DNA from: Cryptomeria japonica
Taxonomy: Eukaryota; Streptophyta; Pinopsida; Cupressales; Cupressaceae
Assembly: GCF_030272615.1 (NCBI RefSeq)
Contig: NC_081406.1
Location: 233,544,396 to 233,608,395 of the forward strand
Length of the DNA stretch: 64,000 nt
Direction of reading: 5' to 3'
The notes beneath the pieces are model-generated. The model had not been told where the DNA came from. It searched no databases and saw nothing but the letters and a program-made list of their open reading frames with translations. Position 1 is the first letter of the stretch; every line of letters begins with the position of its first letter. Positions 46,909 through 59,104 of the stretch are shown here, in pieces. The position numbers and the translations under genes are program-made.

Positions 46909-49900
46909 TTACATCCACTGCAATCTAGAGGACTTGGTAATAGCTGAAATTAAAACAATGTACATATCTGAACTGTTGAACGACTTCCGAATCATCAAGC
47001 TCAAATTCAAACATGTTGCAAACCTAGGGTTAACCAGAATCTTGGATATTCTTGAGTTTGAGGATGAAATAATCTGGTACATGTTGAGAGGAGTTCATGG
47101 TGAATTTATCTGGTTGGATAGACCCCACAAGATCACTAAGGATACAATTAGAGCTATCACTGGCTTACCTCAGATAAGTTAGAAACCATAGAAGAAGATA
47201 TCAAATGATCAAATCAACAAGCTCACAGGTGCAACTCTTGATAATCGATCAATGAGAGTCAGTACCATTACTGACAAGGATGTCAGATTCATCAGCGTGA
47301 TTATAGGTTACAAGGTAACCCAATCTAATTGGCTTAACTCAATTTCTAGCTCTTGTATTTTTTTTGCTTATCAAATGTTGAAGAAGGATGAAAAGTATGA
47401 TCTGTGTGAATGGATGAAAAAAGAATTTATTATAAACTTGGGCAAGATCAAGGGAGAGAAAAAGGAGTTTTCTGGTATGTAAATTTGATAGTGTGCCTAA
47501 TGCTTTTCTTTTTTAATGAGATACTTGGGTTTCGGCAAAAGGCAATGGGCCTTCGATATACTAGTAGGCAGGTAGATTAAGGGTTCTATCACCATTTTGA
47601 GAATCCAAAGAGATGAAAAAGTTTGGGGGTACTTCAAAATATTTTAGAAAGCCATGAAGTCAAGGGAAAGAATTCCAAAGCACATAGTTGAGAAATACTC
47701 AACTGAAAATTGTTTTATGGTGGAAAAGGATGAAACTCTTATGGAATTTATGATACCCTAGAAGATATGGATTGAAGAAAAGGGTTATGAGGTAGATGCA
47801 AATATTTTGGATGCATATGATAAGATTCTTATAGATGCACTGACAGATGAATATGAAAAAACATTTGGAACTGCCAAGCAAAAATAACTTGAAGTTAAAA
47901 CATAATTTAATTAGAAGAAGAGAGAGAGGCAGAAGAGAAAAGTAATTCAATTTATTGAAAAAGTCTCAAAAGATATTAACACTATAATTGAAGCCTCATC
48001 AGCCAAAGAAGTCAAGAAGAGGAAACAACTTGAAGCTCTCATTGCACTAATTAATTCAAATACTGAGACTGAGGATGAAATTCCTCTATCTTTCAAGAAG
48101 GTGCAGAGAAAGAAAGTAGAAGACCCAAAGGAGAAAGTTGAGAAGCCAAGGAAGAAGCCAACAAGGTAACCTTTAAGATAGTGGAAAGTAAGCCAGCTGA
48201 AAGAAAGCCTACTCAGAAGAAAAGGCCAGTAAAAGAAACTCCTGCATCATCCGGCAAGAAGAAGAAGAAGGAAGACATAGATAAAGCTATTGAAACCGGT
48301 AATGTAACTATTATTCCACCTATGTCTTATGATGAGTTAATAGATGAGATAACAAAGGATGGTATTTTAACGAGCATTCAACATTATTATGAACATTTGG
48401 ATGATGATGAGAAAAAAGAAATTGAGGAAGCAATTATGTTACACTTAGATATATATAAGAAGTCTTTATTAGGAATTGAAAAGAAAATACCGACACAATT
48501 ATACAATAATCTAAATGCTAGATTATTATCTATTGTAGAGTAAGATTGACACATAAAGATTCAAGGATTATTAACTATTTGTGGTTCAATTACCTCAGAG
48601 GAGATGAATGTGTGCCTTGAAACTGCTAATAAAAAAAAATTCTGAAGAAAGCACAAGACAGTTAGCCTTATGGTAGGTAGAGTTAAAGAAATAATTAGTG
48701 AAACCCATGAGGAATGGGTCAAATTCTTTACTGACAACCCTGATTTCCTTACATCATCGAAAGCTAATCCTAAGTCTGATATTACAGACATCTCGGTTGA
48801 TGTCAAAGGCAAAGGTGTAGTGGGTGGCCCACTCAAAATTTTGAAAGATGCCAAGGAATTGAATGTACAATCTTAGGCAGAAGCTAATGTACAAGATAAA
48901 GAGGATATATCGGTAGAAAAAGCTAGTGTACATAATGAGCATGTTACAAATGTTGAGGAAAATAGTCATCTCGATCAAAATGAACAGGTTGTGGATAAAT
49001 AAAATGAGGTACTAACAATAGCAGATGTTGCACCAAGTGGCAAAGCCATTGGTGCAAAAGAAGATAATATTGAAGAAAATAAACCGGAGGAGAAGGATAA
49101 AGAGAAAAATTAGGGAGAGAAGGAAAAGGAAGATCAAACTGAAATAAGTGCTTCTGCACAATCATCAAAGAAAAAGGAAGAGGAATCCAACAGAGAACTA
49201 GCAGCCAGAACTTCATTGTTGGCAATTAACACTACAATTATTGAGCAAAAGAGCATAACAGTGATGAGTTCAACCGAACTCATGATGATTGTTTCTCAGA
49301 AAATGATCAAGGAAAGGACTAAGGAAAAGCAAACAATTGATCAATCCATTCCAATTTCACACTAGTTAGTCCTGGAATGCCAAATTGATAAGGGAGCAAG
49401 CCCATCCAGCAAGCCCAAAATGCTGACAAAGCATATTTCAAAAGAATTTCAATCATTGCAACAGATCTCTAATCGGCATGCTCTGGACCAGTTTGTTCAA
49501 GCCAAAAGGGCCACTTTTGATTAGTTGATTGAATTGGACAAAATACAAATAGCAGATAGATTGAAAATGATAGATGATGCTTTGAGGCAATGCACAAATA
49601 TTTACCGGGTATGCTGCAATTCAAGTTTACTTATAGCAGATATAGACAAAAGCATTAAAGATATTCAAAATACATTTGTAAGCATTGTAAATAACTTTGA
49701 TGGAGTAAATTCCTTAACCACATCTGTAGATGGTCAAATTTTGCTGTTAGAAGTCCAAATTTAAGCTCTTGAAAGAGACAAAGACAAAATCATACGAAGA
49801 GCTAAATAGCTCAGAGGGTTAAAGAGTCCTCGGTTGGACACACTATATGTACATAAGGAGTGTATAGATATGATGGGAAAGCCCACAGCAGCAGAACTCA

Positions 49901-50109
49901 AAGAAAAATAATCTCATGCATATGTCCTAAATGTACTTGTGTCAATTTTAGGGACATTCAAATCTAGTTGAGACACATGTTTGGAGTTCTTGAAGAATGC
50001 TTACCCGGAAATTTTCAAGCTCATCAACTCCAGTAAGTATTTTGAGGGACATTCCCCTGTAAAGAATTTTATTGATTTATTCATTCTTTGTACCATTTTT
50101 TGGCATTGA
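46909..50109 (+). pseudogene. Long unknown ORF of the pol-less element, C-terminal part
   Basis: The frame opened at 25772 resumes at 46909 with no phase change. The first 120 residues look globular (LGLTRILDILEFEDEIIWYM, THDTIRAITGL-like end of a helix). After one or more frameshifts between 47482 and 48181 the rest is Lys/Glu-rich, with a basic stretch at about 48181-48270 (KPTQKKRPVKETPASSGKKK), an acidic-basic linker, and a helical tail (DKIQIADRLKMIDDALRQC). The frame ends TGA at 50107. Total length would be near 1,120 codons. No enzyme motif, zinc finger or membrane segment was found. The layout, globular start plus charged coiled-coil tail, resembles that of the gypsy LTR ORF, but no residue-level homology could be shown by eye. 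The N-terminal half may be plant-mobile-domain-like; unproven. Confidence 0.6.
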
Positions 50110-50278
50110 TGCCAAAGGGGGAGAGATGTATGTGAAAAATAGAAAGGAGAAATATGTATGGATCAGATTTTAGATGGTATATATAGCTCAGGGGAAGAAA
50201 AATCATACTCCAAGATCAGCAGGGCAGATTGAAACCATTTTTCACATGAGTATAGCCATCAATGCCAAAGGGGGAGAT
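50110..50278 (+). other. 3' untranslated region and polypurine tract of the pol-less element
   Basis: Short non-coding tail. The phrase ttggcattgatgccaaaggggg at 50100-50123 is echoed at 50256-50276 (catcaatgccaaaggggg), so the polypurine tract has an upstream duplicate. Confidence 0.7.
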
Positions 50279-51143
50279 TGTTAGAAATTGACACTCATTT
50301 GGTTTCTTATGTTGTCATTGATGGCAACATTGGTAACATATTTTGGTTCACATCAACATCCGGTAGACACTTCACAGGCATCAAGGATTTCAAAGGTAAC
50401 TGGCAAACTAGGTACCAGTATAGGAAGTCAACATCACTTGGAGTTCCGACAAAGGGTAGTATCCAGAAAATCATTTTATAATTCATATATATTTATAATA
50501 AGCTGACATGTATTATCATTTTTATATTGTCAATGTAAGATGACATATGGCATGAATGTTCGTATATAAGTCAGTCTATTAGGTCATTTTGATATACAAC
50601 ATTCGAGAGAAGATAAAAAATGTGAAGATTATGTATGCAAGATCATTTGTATGAAAAATAAATATCTTTTAATGATCTGTAGATGATCTTTAAGGTTCTC
50701 ATAAGGTGTATGTTATTTCGGCAAGGGTTTAGGGTTCAAGAACCAGAACTCAATCAGGTATAGCAGATGTATTATATGAGTTTAGTTTTGTAATTTTGTA
50801 TCAGAAAGTGATTGTAGTTAGTGAGACTCTTGGTGATGAGTAGTGTGCTCTAGTCAGTGTGCCTTATTGCATGTGTGGGCCCCTGTTATGTGTAATATCT
50901 CTTCATATGGCCAATGAATTTATATTGTGGGTCACAAATCCCACCATGGTTTTTCCTCATTAAGGTTTTCCACATATAAATTTTTTGTGTTATGGTGTTC
51001 ATTATGTGTTTGCATTATTTGTTTCAGTTATATGTATTTATGTTTACCAGTTGATGAATGAATGCTTTGATAAGGCTAAAATCTTATATTGTGGCAGAAC
51101 ACTGATTCACCCTCCCCCCTCTCAGTGTTCTTGGATTCCAACA
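50279..51143 (+). repeat. 3' LTR of the pol-less element
   Basis: Starts TGTTAGAAATTGACACTC after the polypurine tract and ends CCAACA. A TATA box (cgtatataagtcag) lies near 50560. Partner of 23296-24196. Confidence 0.88.
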
Positions 51144-52447
51144 ATTCCTCAAGCAGTTAAGCTTCTGCAGAGAGGACCAATCTCTGATACCAATTATTAG
51201 ACAGATCGGATAATTAGAGGACAATTGAGATTGGGGGGTGAACCAGTTGTCACCGGATTATAAAACATTAAGCATTTAAATCCTTATTACCGAAACACAT
51301 AAACTTAATATCAGAATGCATAAACCAAATACTAGAATGAAAGATATAGCAATTAAACATAAACATAAATCACAAAACATTTACCATCCATCTATAACAC
51401 ATGACACCAAGATTTGTACGTGGAAAGTCCGGTAAAGGGAAAAACCACTGTAGTAAGCCTACCCACAATCAGATAATATTTATGTAGTAAGTATGTGAAT
51501 ACAATATGAGGTTCCTGCACATGCAAGAAATCCAATAGCCTAGAGTGAATTGATCATCACATAAAGGAGCCTCACTGACTACGTAAACATCGGACTATAA
51601 TCCAGAAAGAAGCATGAAATGCAAGTATAGCATCTCCTATGCCTGAGTACAGTTCTAGTTAAGCTCAATACCAGAGGCCTTAAACCTCTCTTACAAACCC
51701 AATTTTATCACCTATGATCGACCAAATCTTTTGCATATTATTACAACATTATTCTCATGCTGATAACCATAATCCCATATGCCCATACCATACATGATCT
51801 ACAAAGAGATCTTACATCATATTTATACCAGCCTATGACCTAAACAATTAGGTCAACCACCTACAAGATAATACAATAAGTTCATAACATAAACCCACAA
51901 TCCAATGATCAACCAAGTCGGCTTAGGCCGAAAACAATGTAAACCAATCATTAGATCCTGCCTGTAATGCATCAGGAACATCCTCCAACACATTACAGAA
52001 ATCGGTCCATAACCTAGATAACACTGGACCCAAAATAGGTTGCCATAAGCCAAATCCAACACCACCAATAAGCTGGAACATGAACAAAATAACAAACAAT
52101 ATCCTGAGAACCATCTAGAAGCCTCACCAACACCACTTATCACGTGTATCAAAAGATCTTCAACAAAGCTCTGTCGATAAAACCCTTACTGGTGACCAAA
52201 AGTCTTACTAGAACAAATAATAGCTCCAAAGTCATCAAATCCCAAACCAACTGATCGTGATACACATCTAAATAGCATGAATGATAGATCCAAACCAATT
52301 ACACAAACCAAAGCATACCGGATCCTACCAAATAAATATCATAATCAACTACTCTACCGGAAACCAGTAAACAACCAAAATAGCTTGTGTTGTCATCAAT
52401 GACAAAACATCAATGCAACACATAATCAATTCCTCCAAATTCCCAAT
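51144..52447 (-). mobile_element. Remnant of a second Copia-2-family element: leader, primer-binding site, 5' LTR
   Basis: 51144-51194 matches the Copia-2 leader (cctcaagcagttaagcttct) with a tRNA-Met primer-binding site at 51192-51182. It is followed by a full LTR, 51195-52447, whose terminal TG and CA have become TA and TA. It repeats what already stands at 23133-23295, but with differences too numerous for the same element. The body of this element is absent from the window. Confidence 0.82.
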
Positions 52448-52526
52448 AGAGAGAAAATAAGAATAAAGATAGGGAGATAGAGAGAATGAGAAAAAGAGAA
52501 AGAGAGTGGGAAGGAGACACCTTAGA

Positions 52527-52590
<64 letters not shown>

Positions 52591-53270
52591 GGGAGGGAGG
52601 AAGAATAGAGATAGGGAGATAGAGAGAGTGAGAAAAAGAGAAAGGGAGTGGGAGGAAGAGACTTGGGAAGGAAAGCTCGAGAAAGAGAAAGGGAGAGAGG
52701 GGAAGAGGGAAAGAGAGGGAGAGAGAGAGAGAGAGAGAGAAGAAGAAGAAAGAGAGGGAAGGGGGGAGAGAGAAACAAAGAATAGACATAGAGAGGGAGA
52801 TATTGGAGGATAGAGAGGAAGAATAGAGTTAGGGAGATATAGGAGGAGAGGGAGAAAGAATAGTGATAGGGAGAAATACTTGAGAGAGAAGGAGAGAGAG
52901 TTGAGAGAAAGAGAAAGGCAACGAGATTAAGAAAGAGAAAGAGAGATAGAGGGAAATAAAGAGAGACTTGAGAGAGTAAGAGAAAGGGAGGGGGAGGAAG
53001 ATGGAGATAATGGAAGAGAGAGACACTTAAGAGAGAGGGAGAGAGTGAGAGATAGAGATACTTGAGAGAGGGAGAGAAATAGAGACCCCAAGTGAAAGAC
53101 GAAAAGAGAGGGATGGACCAAAGAGAGAGAGCGGGTGAGGGAGATGGGAAAGAGAGGGAGAGATACCTAAGAGGGAAGGAAGTAGAAAGGGAGATACCTA
53201 AGAGAGAGAGGGGCAAGGGTTAAGGAAGAGAGAGGGGGAATGCGAGGAAGAGACCAGGGAGATAGTGTTG
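52448..53270. repeat. Purine-rich GA array, right block
   Basis: Begins directly at the LTR end with gagag. It contains the same 20-mer gtgagaaaaagagaaaggga (52628) as the left block, and a (GA)n of about 55 bases near 52530-52586. Open frames here are composition artefacts. Confidence 0.92.
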
Positions 53271-54468
53271 ATATGAGCATGTTAATTATTGAAATTTGAT
53301 AAGTTTGAAATTTATATGAATACTCTAAAAACTAGAATCTACACTATATATTTTAGATATTTGGAACCACTCTCAAATGTCCTAACAATATATACATAAA
53401 ATATAACTTAAAGTATAAGAAAGGAAAAATACAAACAAATAAAAATGTGAATTATACTTAAATGTTATATTTTATGTATATATTGGAGAGAGAACACTCG
53501 GTACCTTCTAAGATGAAAAAATACTATGAAATACATTTGGCATACACCTTATTTGGCATGCGCCAAATATTGTGTGTGCCAAATTTGGCATGCACCAAAT
53601 ATGTCACCTTGGGGAACACCAAGCCAAAGGCTTGGATTTTCCTTAGGCATCCAACCCAAATGCTTGGATTCCCTTCTCAGGCCTAAGACGTGTTTTCAAG
53701 CAAATATTCAAAATTCTCTTTTTTGTTCACGCTCTCCATCAAGTTTGCACGTGTTTCAATGCAATTAAAAAAACACCATACAATTTTCAAGATTTGTCTT
53801 AGCTATCCAAGCATATAATTCTTTTCAAATTTTGATAATGTTAAGGTCTTCATCTATAATTTCTTTTGTTAGTGTGTCTGATTTTTGTCAAAAAATAACA
53901 TGTCATATTTTGGCCATAGATTTTTACCCGTTTATCGAATTTTGAAACAAATTACGTTTCTAGAAACTAGACTCCATTCTACACAATTTTTTTTTTTTTT
54001 TTAATTTCTTATTTTTGATGAGTTTTCATAAATTTTTGGAGGGAGCACACTCAAATTTCTAGTTTTTAGGATAAGTCTACTTTGGAAATTTGTAAAAATT
54101 TAAATATTCGTAAAAAATTTAGCTGAAAAATTTGGCATTTACTTCAATGTGTTAGATACTTTCTCACTCGAGCAATTTGCAAAATTCTAAAAAATAGCTG
54201 ATGTTTTAGGGGCACCACATTTCACGCTATGTTATTTTTTCTGAAAAAATAGGACCAATAAATGTGGTTCCCCTTTTTGAAACCCTTAATCTCCTCTGTT
54301 TCAAAAAAAATTAGTAGTTTAGAAAGTAGATTTAGAGCACTTCAACTTTTGTTGTTGTTGCATCTTCAAATTTTGAGTATACCTATCTTCAATTTCTCAT
54401 CAAAGTTCAGACTTTGCTGATTTTAGAAAAAAAGTGGCATCTTAAAACCCCTTTTTGGTCCCCCATCT
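53271..54468. other. AT-rich non-coding stretch
   Basis: No gene is seen. Near-palindromes atttggcatgcgccaaat (53551-53568) and aatttggcatgcaccaaat (53581-53599) lie here, variants of the one at 15354. A run of 16 T falls near 53986-54002. Confidence 0.45.
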
Positions 54469-55389
54469 TTGTGCACTTACCCAATAGTTGTCTGGTGGGA
54501 GAGGCCAAAGATCATGGATCCAAGATGCATTAGGTCTTATGCCACATGGTGGGGGGCCCATAGACTCATTCGTCTCACTATTATAGGGATATTAGAGTTA
54601 GATGAGATAGCTCCATTAGTGGACGAGGTGGGGGGGGACAAGGGGATGCGGTGGGAGAGGGAGGAGCTGTAGGATGAGCTAGGTTTAGGCAATGGGTGTC
54701 GTGAAGAGGAGGGAGAGGGCCAAGAGCAGCACAAGTACCAATATAGGTATATGCACCTCCACAAGTACAGGTTATGAGAGAGCAGGTAGAGCTAACTCGA
54801 TAGGTTGAGGGGTCACTAGGAGGAGGGGTGGAGCCTATGGATGTACGGGTGGGGGATGAGTAGGTACAAGGACAAATCTGTCGGGCCATTTTAGATTAGG
54901 CCATTTTGGAGAGAGATAAAAAGAGGGATTGGAAACAAACCCTATATGATCAACTAGCCGCAGAGAGGCATAGGTCAAAGCAGGAGAGGGTTAGAGTAGA
55001 TAGCCTATAGATGAACCTGGACAGGGTGAGGGAGGAGGGGGAGGCTCTGAGGAAAGACCTTGAGGATTCTGTATGAAAGAGAGATAGCTACAAGATAGAG
55101 GCAAAGACTACCTCTGAGATGCTAGAGGACGGAGGAGATGAGGAGGATGGATGAGGAGATGGAGAGGATGGACAGTGAGCTACAGACATTGAGAGCTCGA
55201 GTGACTAGAGCAAAGGCAGATGCAACTTGGTTGTGAGGGGAGAGGGATATGGCTCGTCAAGCCATTGATCCAAGGTAGATGATGACTCTCTTTATAGAGT
55301 CCATGGATGCATGCAGAGCCTCAAACGGATCTCTCAGGGAGGCTCCGTACTACCAGAGCCTATATGAGGGTGCAATTCTAGTTGATTAG
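54469..55389 (+). pseudogene. Unrecognised pseudogene with acidic linker and coiled-coil tail
   Basis: A broken frame reads MDPRCIRSYATWWGAHRLIR from about 54513. It passes through a Gly/Glu-rich linker with several stops, and ends with MDEEMERMDSELQTLRARVT and SMDACRASNGSLREAPYYQS before TAG at 55387. I do not recognise the family. The layout (globular piece, charged linker, coiled coil) suggests a transposon accessory protein or plant-mobile-domain-like protein. At least six stops and probable frameshifts make it non-functional. Confidence 0.45.
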
Positions 55390-56094
55390 TGAGCTTCCAG
55401 TTTTGCATAGAGGACCCAATCGATGTAGACACAGACACAAACATTAGGGGAGTCTGTGGGGATGGCAACAAGAAAGGACTTTTTAGTCTAGCCTATTTTT
55501 AAGTGCTCCCTTCCTTGTCTCTTGTTGTCAAAACTCTTGAATCTTTTGGGTTACTCTTCAAGACAGAATGAATTATAAAAGAGATGGCAACTCTTTTAAA
55601 AGAAGAATTAATTTAATTTAATTTTGGTAGTAAGAAGTACCAGCCAATTCATTAACATCCACTAATATCCACCCTTGAAAATCATACTAATGCAATTCCC
55701 CATGCCTTTCACTAGCTAACAACCTTATTTATGCATTGTGTGTATTGATGCCATGAAAAGACTGTGCCTTAAGAGATGAAAATTCCATTGAGTTGGGTGA
55801 TTGAGGAAATGTTGAACTATGAAACTAAAGATATGTGGTGTTCAAAGTTTCAAAGAACTTGTGACTAGACAACAATGAAGAGCATCATTGTTATGTGACC
55901 AACAGTTAGGCAAGACACTTGAGGGAAAGTCAAGTGATCAGTTGATTTTGGAATGAATGAACTTGTTGACTAGGTACAAAAGGTAAGAAAAAGGTCGACT
56001 ATATAAAGGGCACAAACTGACAAAGGGAGGCAAATAAAAAATGACTCAATTTTGACAATTATGGAGAAATTATTTCTAGTGAATGACAACAGTG
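55390..56094. other. Non-coding stretch
   Basis: No gene, repeat or RNA is recognised. Confidence 0.4.
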
Positions 56095-56443
56095 GGGAAG
56101 ACCTCTTTCAGCATGCAATTCTACATCATCAAAATGCTAAGCCATTTCACCAAAAGTAGAGACCCACCAATCTTAATCTTGCCACTAAAATGCAAAAGGA
56201 GTTGATGAAATTAAAAGAGAGGGGTATTTATTAAACCAATCTATCAATCAAAATGGGTTTCAAATTTTGTTCCAAGTGGGAATAAAAATGGATAAATAAG
56301 GCTATATTTAGACTTTAGGAATTTGAATATCAAATCCCTATAATGTAATTATCATTTTCTTAACACAAGTCACCTATTATAAAACTTGATTGGTTTTTAG
56401 TTAATTCCAGTGATGGGTGGGTTCTTGAGGCATAAATAGATTG

Positions 56444-57920
56444 TGTGTGCTGGAATATGCGGTGATTAGAATATCAACATTGAGATCAAAAGACCAACAT
56501 ACCAATGAGACTTTGGAGTGCAAATATTAACTAACTTAAACTAGTTTAACTTCTCAAGATATGTCTCATTGTTCTCTATCTCATAGGATCCCTAAAGTCA
56601 ATGTTTTTCTCTCAGATCATTGAGCAAATGACTTAGGAATGACAACTCCAAGAACGAGTGATATTGTGATCTATATGCATGAATGCATTTTAAGATCTAT
56701 ACGATATGTTCAAACTCGTGATATTAAGCTAAAAGGAAGATAATGATATGATAAAGATATTGACAAACTATCCTAACATGATATACTAGCATGGATATGT
56801 TATGATATGAAATGCTTCTTAATGCTAAAATGCTATTCTAACAAGGAGAGGCTAAAATGCTTGATATAATTAGACTATAATGTAGATACATGAAACTTGG
56901 ATATGGACAATGAAGAAGGTGAGCTCTATTTATAGAGGAAATAGGGAAATGAATGGTTAAGATTGAATAATATTAACAATGGCTAGGATTGAAAGTCACT
57001 CAATCCATGTTTACAATTTTCACCAATGAAATCGTGACAATTGTCAACAAGAGGTGGCTTGAGAGGAGATGTAAGAGGCATTAACTGCCTGAGAAGACAT
57101 GAAGGTCACCTTAGGAGGTTCGGTTATGGCTAGGTTCGGGTCATCCATTGGATAAAGTTTCTACCCAAGGGATAAACTCTTGTGCAAGGGTTAGATGGGA
57201 TAACTAGGGTCAAAGCAATGCGTGCTTGATGAGACCCTTGAGTTAGATGAGGGTTAAGTTAGAGAGAAAGTCTCTAACCATGAGGGAGGGTTGGATTAAC
57301 CATTAATGGTTAATAGGACCTTGGGGGACAAATTTGTAAGAGTTCTTCCAAATTTGGGGAATTCAACAAGTTAACTTGTTGAAGAAATAAAGTCTTTATT
57401 GCATTTAGAAGACTTTCTTCCAAACTTGAGAAGTGACCTCCTCAAACTTAGGGAAATGATATGATTGGATTAGTTAAGGTTAATTAATTGGGATTAGATA
57501 GGTTCTAGAAGAATGATTAGGAGGCAAGTGGGAGAAATAGGAAGGGGCAAGTGGGAGAAATAGAATTTTAATTAAAATAAAATGTTTTATTTCAACTAAA
57601 ATAGATGCAACTTGCGTTTGTAGGAAAATGTGAGTGGGGGGTATAAATAAATTTGATTTATTTATATGCAAGGATCAATTTAATTAAATGTAAATTTATT
57701 TAAAATGGAGAAAGGGGATTTAATTAAATAAAGTGATTTATTTAATTAAAAGCTAGAAAGGTGGGGTTAGATGAATTTAATTATAAAAATTAAATAATTC
57801 ATTTAATTTAATAGATGAAAATGAAGAAATTAATTAAATAAGATTTAATTAATCGCGGGATGCGGTTTAAATAAATATTAAATGTTTATTTAAGAAGGTG
57901 GTCAGATTTATATTTCTATA
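56444..57920. mobile_element. Probable solo LTR inserted in the gypsy RT fossil
   Basis: The RT frame stops at atagattg (56436-56443) and resumes after a second atagattg (57918-57925). The inner five bases gattg fit an LTR-element target duplication, leaving 1,477 bases that start TGTGTGCTGG and end CTATA (CA changed to TA). The interior is non-coding and, towards the right, very rich in aatttaatta-like runs. Alternatives: an 8-bp duplication from a hAT-type element, but no inverted termini are seen. Confidence 0.6.
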
Positions 57921-58310
57921 GATTGTAGTCAAGGAATTAAAGTAATATGAGATAGTCTTTACAAGTCCTTGGGGAACACATGTGTATCTAACAATGCTAT
58001 TTGGACTTGAGAGTGTAATCTCTAAATTTTAAAGAGCCATAGAGGGTGTGTTGAAATAAAGGACCATGATAAGCACTTGGAGTAAAAAATTTAAAAGATT
58101 CCTTGAGTATCAAATCTTTTTGAATGCCAAGAAGTATATATTTGGTATAGAGGAAGGTGTTCTACTAGGACACATTATCTCCAAGGATGTAGTAAGGTTC
58201 AATATAGAGAGCTTCAAGGTGATTGATCGAATTCCTAGGACCAAAATAGTGAAAGGCATATACACTTCTTTCATGATTAATTTCTTGAAGTTTATATCAA
58301 ACTTTATGAT

Positions 58311-59104
58311 GCAAGAGCATCCTAGGTTCATTAGCAATCTTGCATCAACCAAAAATATTTTCTTTCAGTTTGGTTTCCTATTCCGTTTTGTGTTTCAGTT
58401 TCTATGTTTCACTCTGGATCCCTCTGAGTTGCTCATTCTTTGTGCAAATATGAGTTTGGATAATAGACATGTTCTCGTACGTTGATCTTGGATTTCGACA
58501 GAATGTCACTTCCGAATTGTCTGGCAGTTCTTAGTTTTCAAACCAGTTTGAACCTTAGCGGCTAGATGATGTTTCCTTATCTTTTGAAGCATCTCCTTGA
58601 CTTATGGAGCCGATTAGAACTTCATACGATGTTCCCATACGCTTGGTCGACCTTCCTTTTGGTTCATGTTTCATTTCAGTTCTTCTCTGGAGGATTTCCT
58701 TCATACTTGGGGCCGGCCTATTTGCACATTACACTTTCTTGCCTTGGGGATTGTAATCTTTCTTTGGCCAACCCAGATGTGTTCTGAATACTATATATTA
58801 ATGTATTAGATCCTAGACCTGAGTAGTTAGTGCATGGTTGATGATGATCAGATAGATATAGATCAAATTTGAACATCTCTTTAGTTCTTGATTGAATGTG
58901 CATTTTGTAATCAGGCCTGTTAGCCTGCTTGTAACTCGGATGTTGCTAGTCAGTTGTATTTGAATTCATGATATAATTAGAGTCCGATCTGGCATTCTTC
59001 TCTATTATATTTTGTTGTTTTCGTTGTGTTAATTTTTCTTCATGGTTCAGACAATTCTCTTTGAGGACTCTCCAACCATGGCTGCGCCACTTTTATTGAA
59101 AAGA
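58311..59104. other. Second foreign segment inside the gypsy fossil
   Basis: The pol frame breaks off after INFLKFISNF and resumes as RNase H-like sequence after about 790 bases. The segment is T-rich, LTR-like in composition (gttttcgttgtgttaatttttcttcatgg near its right end), and contains ccatggctgcgccac at 59077-59091. Its borders and class are uncertain. Confidence 0.4.

Larger units (their letters stand above)
23296..51143 (+). mobile_element. Pol-less copia-like LTR element with two ORFs, split by a gypsy element
   Basis: LTRs at 23296-24196 and 50279-51143 (TG to CA), a tRNA-Met-type primer-binding site (24199-24210) and a polypurine tract (aaagggggagat, 50267-50278) define a plus-strand element. 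Without the gypsy insertion it would be about 6.9 kb. It encodes a zinc-knuckle gag-like protein (24214-25389) and a long unknown ORF (25772-25947 plus 46909-50109), but no protease, integrase, RT or RNase H. It is thus non-autonomous. Its LTRs have diverged by roughly a tenth by eye, far more than the gypsy LTRs, which fits the nesting order. Left flank actta and right flank attcc do not form a target duplication. Confidence 0.82.
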
